Virus record (IMG/VR): IMGVR_UViG_3300031758_000414 | Location: 1 to 29,239 of that record | Source: a virus | DNA: 29,239 nucleotides | Strand: one strand, 5' to 3' | Made by a program: the position numbers and the translations under genes | The notes under the pieces: model-generated | Told to the model about the DNA's origin: nothing | Databases searched by the model: none | What the model saw: the letters and a program-made list of their open reading frames with translations, nothing else | Shown here: positions 28,352 to 29,239 of the stretch, one piece after another | Position numbering within the stretch: the stretch's first letter is position 1 | Layout: each line of letters opens with the position of its first letter

Positions 28352-29239
28352 TTATCGTGTTAATCTTACAATTGTTCCCGCCGTTGATGCAGTGCTTGTC
28401 GCGTTACCCATTTGAATCGCGAGAATGACAAATATGCTTGCGGTCGTGTTGATGGTTATGTTTGATGCGTTCACCGAACTATTGACATATGAGGTCGCGT
28501 TATTATTTGCGGTCGGTGATATGCGCAAGTTACCGCTCGCACCAATAGTAGTGATGAATATGTTGCGTTGAAAACCTGTGTTTCCTGTTCCAACTGTATT
28601 GTTGAAAGTAGCAATTTGAGTCGCTCCTGTGAGTGATAGCGAGGTATTCACATATACGCGATAAGTTGTCGAGGTTCCGTTCGGAGTATTGGTGTTTAAT
28701 TGACTGACAAACTCAATAAAGTCATTGGCCTGCAAAGTGTTTGCGGGGATTTCCGTACTAAACGCAATGGTGTTGGTTGTGGTATTCGACACGGTAACAC
28801 CTGTGAAATCACGACCCAAAATAATACTTGACGAAATACCTAAATCACTCACTAATTGAGCGGGTGTCCTAGCGGTGATGGTATTGTCGGCATTAACCCG
28901 CAAATAAGATATGGCGTTCGGATTCGTCAACTTGACAAGATTTTGACCCACCGTTGTCGAGTCAGTAATGCGCGATGCGGTCAATTGACGCAAGCGATAC
29001 AATGATGTCGATGCATCATAGTACATATAATCGTTGTCAACAGGCGATGTCGCCACGACGTCATGAATCTCATCTAATTCATATCCATTTTGAATGCGAT
29101 ATTGAATGGTGCCATTCGTCGGTGATGTACGCACGACCATTCCAACATAGACGATGTGTTGCGGTGCGCTTGGTTTGACGCGAGTGATGTGACCCGCCGT
29201 TGTTGGTGATAGATATACGACATCACCATCGAGCAGGGT
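28352..29239 (-). CDS. Tail fibre or virion surface protein, C-terminal part (cut by window edge)
   Basis: The frame is open through the right edge. The Met at 29140 is internal, because the 33 codons before it read DGDVVYLSPTTAGHITRVKP and PQHIVYVGMV. This forms one continuous motif with VVRTSPTNGTIQYRIQNGYE and LDEIHDV. The VYLS...G..T..KP..P.H.V.VG.V.R...NG.I.V..QNGyELdElHdV pattern is a known phage fibre or collar-type module. The following part (DFTGVTVSNTTTNTIAFSTE and on) is a beta-rich tip of low complexity, rich in Thr, Asn and Ser. It probably binds host receptors. The N-terminus lies outside the window. Confidence 0.8.
   Translation of the reverse strand, partial: TLLDGDVVYLSPTTAGHITRVKPSAPQHIVYVGMVVRTSPTNGTIQYRIQNGYELDEIHDVVATSPVDNDYMYYDASTSLYRLRQLTASRITDSTTVGQNLVKLTNPNAISYLRVNADNTITARTPAQLVSDLGISSSIILGRDFTGVTVSNTTTNTIAFSTEIPANTLQANDFIEFVSQLNTNTPNGTSTTYRVYVNTSLSLTGATQIATFNNTVGTGNTGFQRNIFITTIGASGNLRISPTANNNATSYVNSSVNASNITINTTASIFVILAIQMGNATSTASTAGTIVRLTR

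Noticed and set aside
1-29239. CCWGG (Dcm/EcoRII-type site) also seems absent
   Set aside because: CTGG occurs only as ACTGG; GCTGG and TCTGG also appear to be missing. CTG and CAG are rare codons here, so the absence is not specific to CCWGG.
1-29239. Joining the right and left ends as a closed circle
   Set aside because: Reading the partial gene at 212-1 on into 29239 gives a frame without the expected continuation, and the fibre gene at the right lacks its N-terminus. Sequence is missing between the ends.
1-29239. CRISPR arrays, tRNA genes, insertion sequences, integrase and attachment sites
   Set aside because: None was recognised on either strand. Small tRNA-like folds cannot be excluded without a covariance-model search.

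Overview
The window is part of a tailed double-stranded DNA phage genome (Caudoviricetes, most likely siphovirus-like because I see no tail sheath). The host is most likely a Bacteroidota bacterium. Three things point there: two promoters match the Bacteroidota type (TTTG about 21-22 bases before TAnnTTTG), most starts lack a clear Shine-Dalgarno sequence, and many structural proteins belong to families I recognise from flavobacterial and Bacteroides phages. No integrase, tRNA, CRISPR array, insertion sequence or bacterial housekeeping gene was seen, so a lytic lifestyle is possible but not shown. Both ends cut through genes, so the genome continues on both sides.

Layout: (1) 1-2871, minus strand: a sigma-like factor, a Cys-rich protein, a HAD phosphatase-like protein, two tiny genes, a small-terminase-like protein, a tail-chaperone-like gene with a probable -1 frameshift, and the start of a tail or neck gene running off the left edge. 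(2) 2872-2955: a divergent control region. (3) 2956-5809, plus strand: an HTH regulator, a protein with an SSB-like tail, two Cys-rich mini-proteins, a DnaA-domain-IV-like protein, an unknown gene and the large terminase. (4) 5810-5978: a second control region whose promoter is a near copy of the first. (5) 5979-13346, plus strand: replication and recombination genes (Rad52-like annealase, YqaJ exonuclease, helicase loader, DnaB helicase), a C5 cytosine methyltransferase with a 325-codon gene overprinted in another frame, NinG, a PD-(D/E)XK-like protein and small genes. (6) 13343-29239, minus strand: lysis genes, neck, portal, tail tube, capsid, scaffold, protease, tape measure and a tail-tip or fibre block running off the right edge.

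The two operons meet tail to tail at 13343-13346 with overlapping stop codons. Most neighbouring genes are joined by ATGA or TAATG overlaps, which suggests strong translational coupling. In the minus-strand virion operon, factor-independent terminators follow the protease, capsid and tube genes, so the abundant capsid and tube proteins are probably on separate transcripts. Read in the direction of transcription, tail genes come before head genes, the reverse of the usual phage order.

Most notable points: the overprinted gene inside the methyltransferase; a -1 slippery T9 run in the chaperone-like gene; no GATC and no AGCT tetranucleotides found in 29 kb (read by eye), a strong sign of restriction avoidance; two related small membrane proteins at the ends of the converging operons; and a control region where an early and a possible late promoter share the same DNA next to a phage sigma-like gene.
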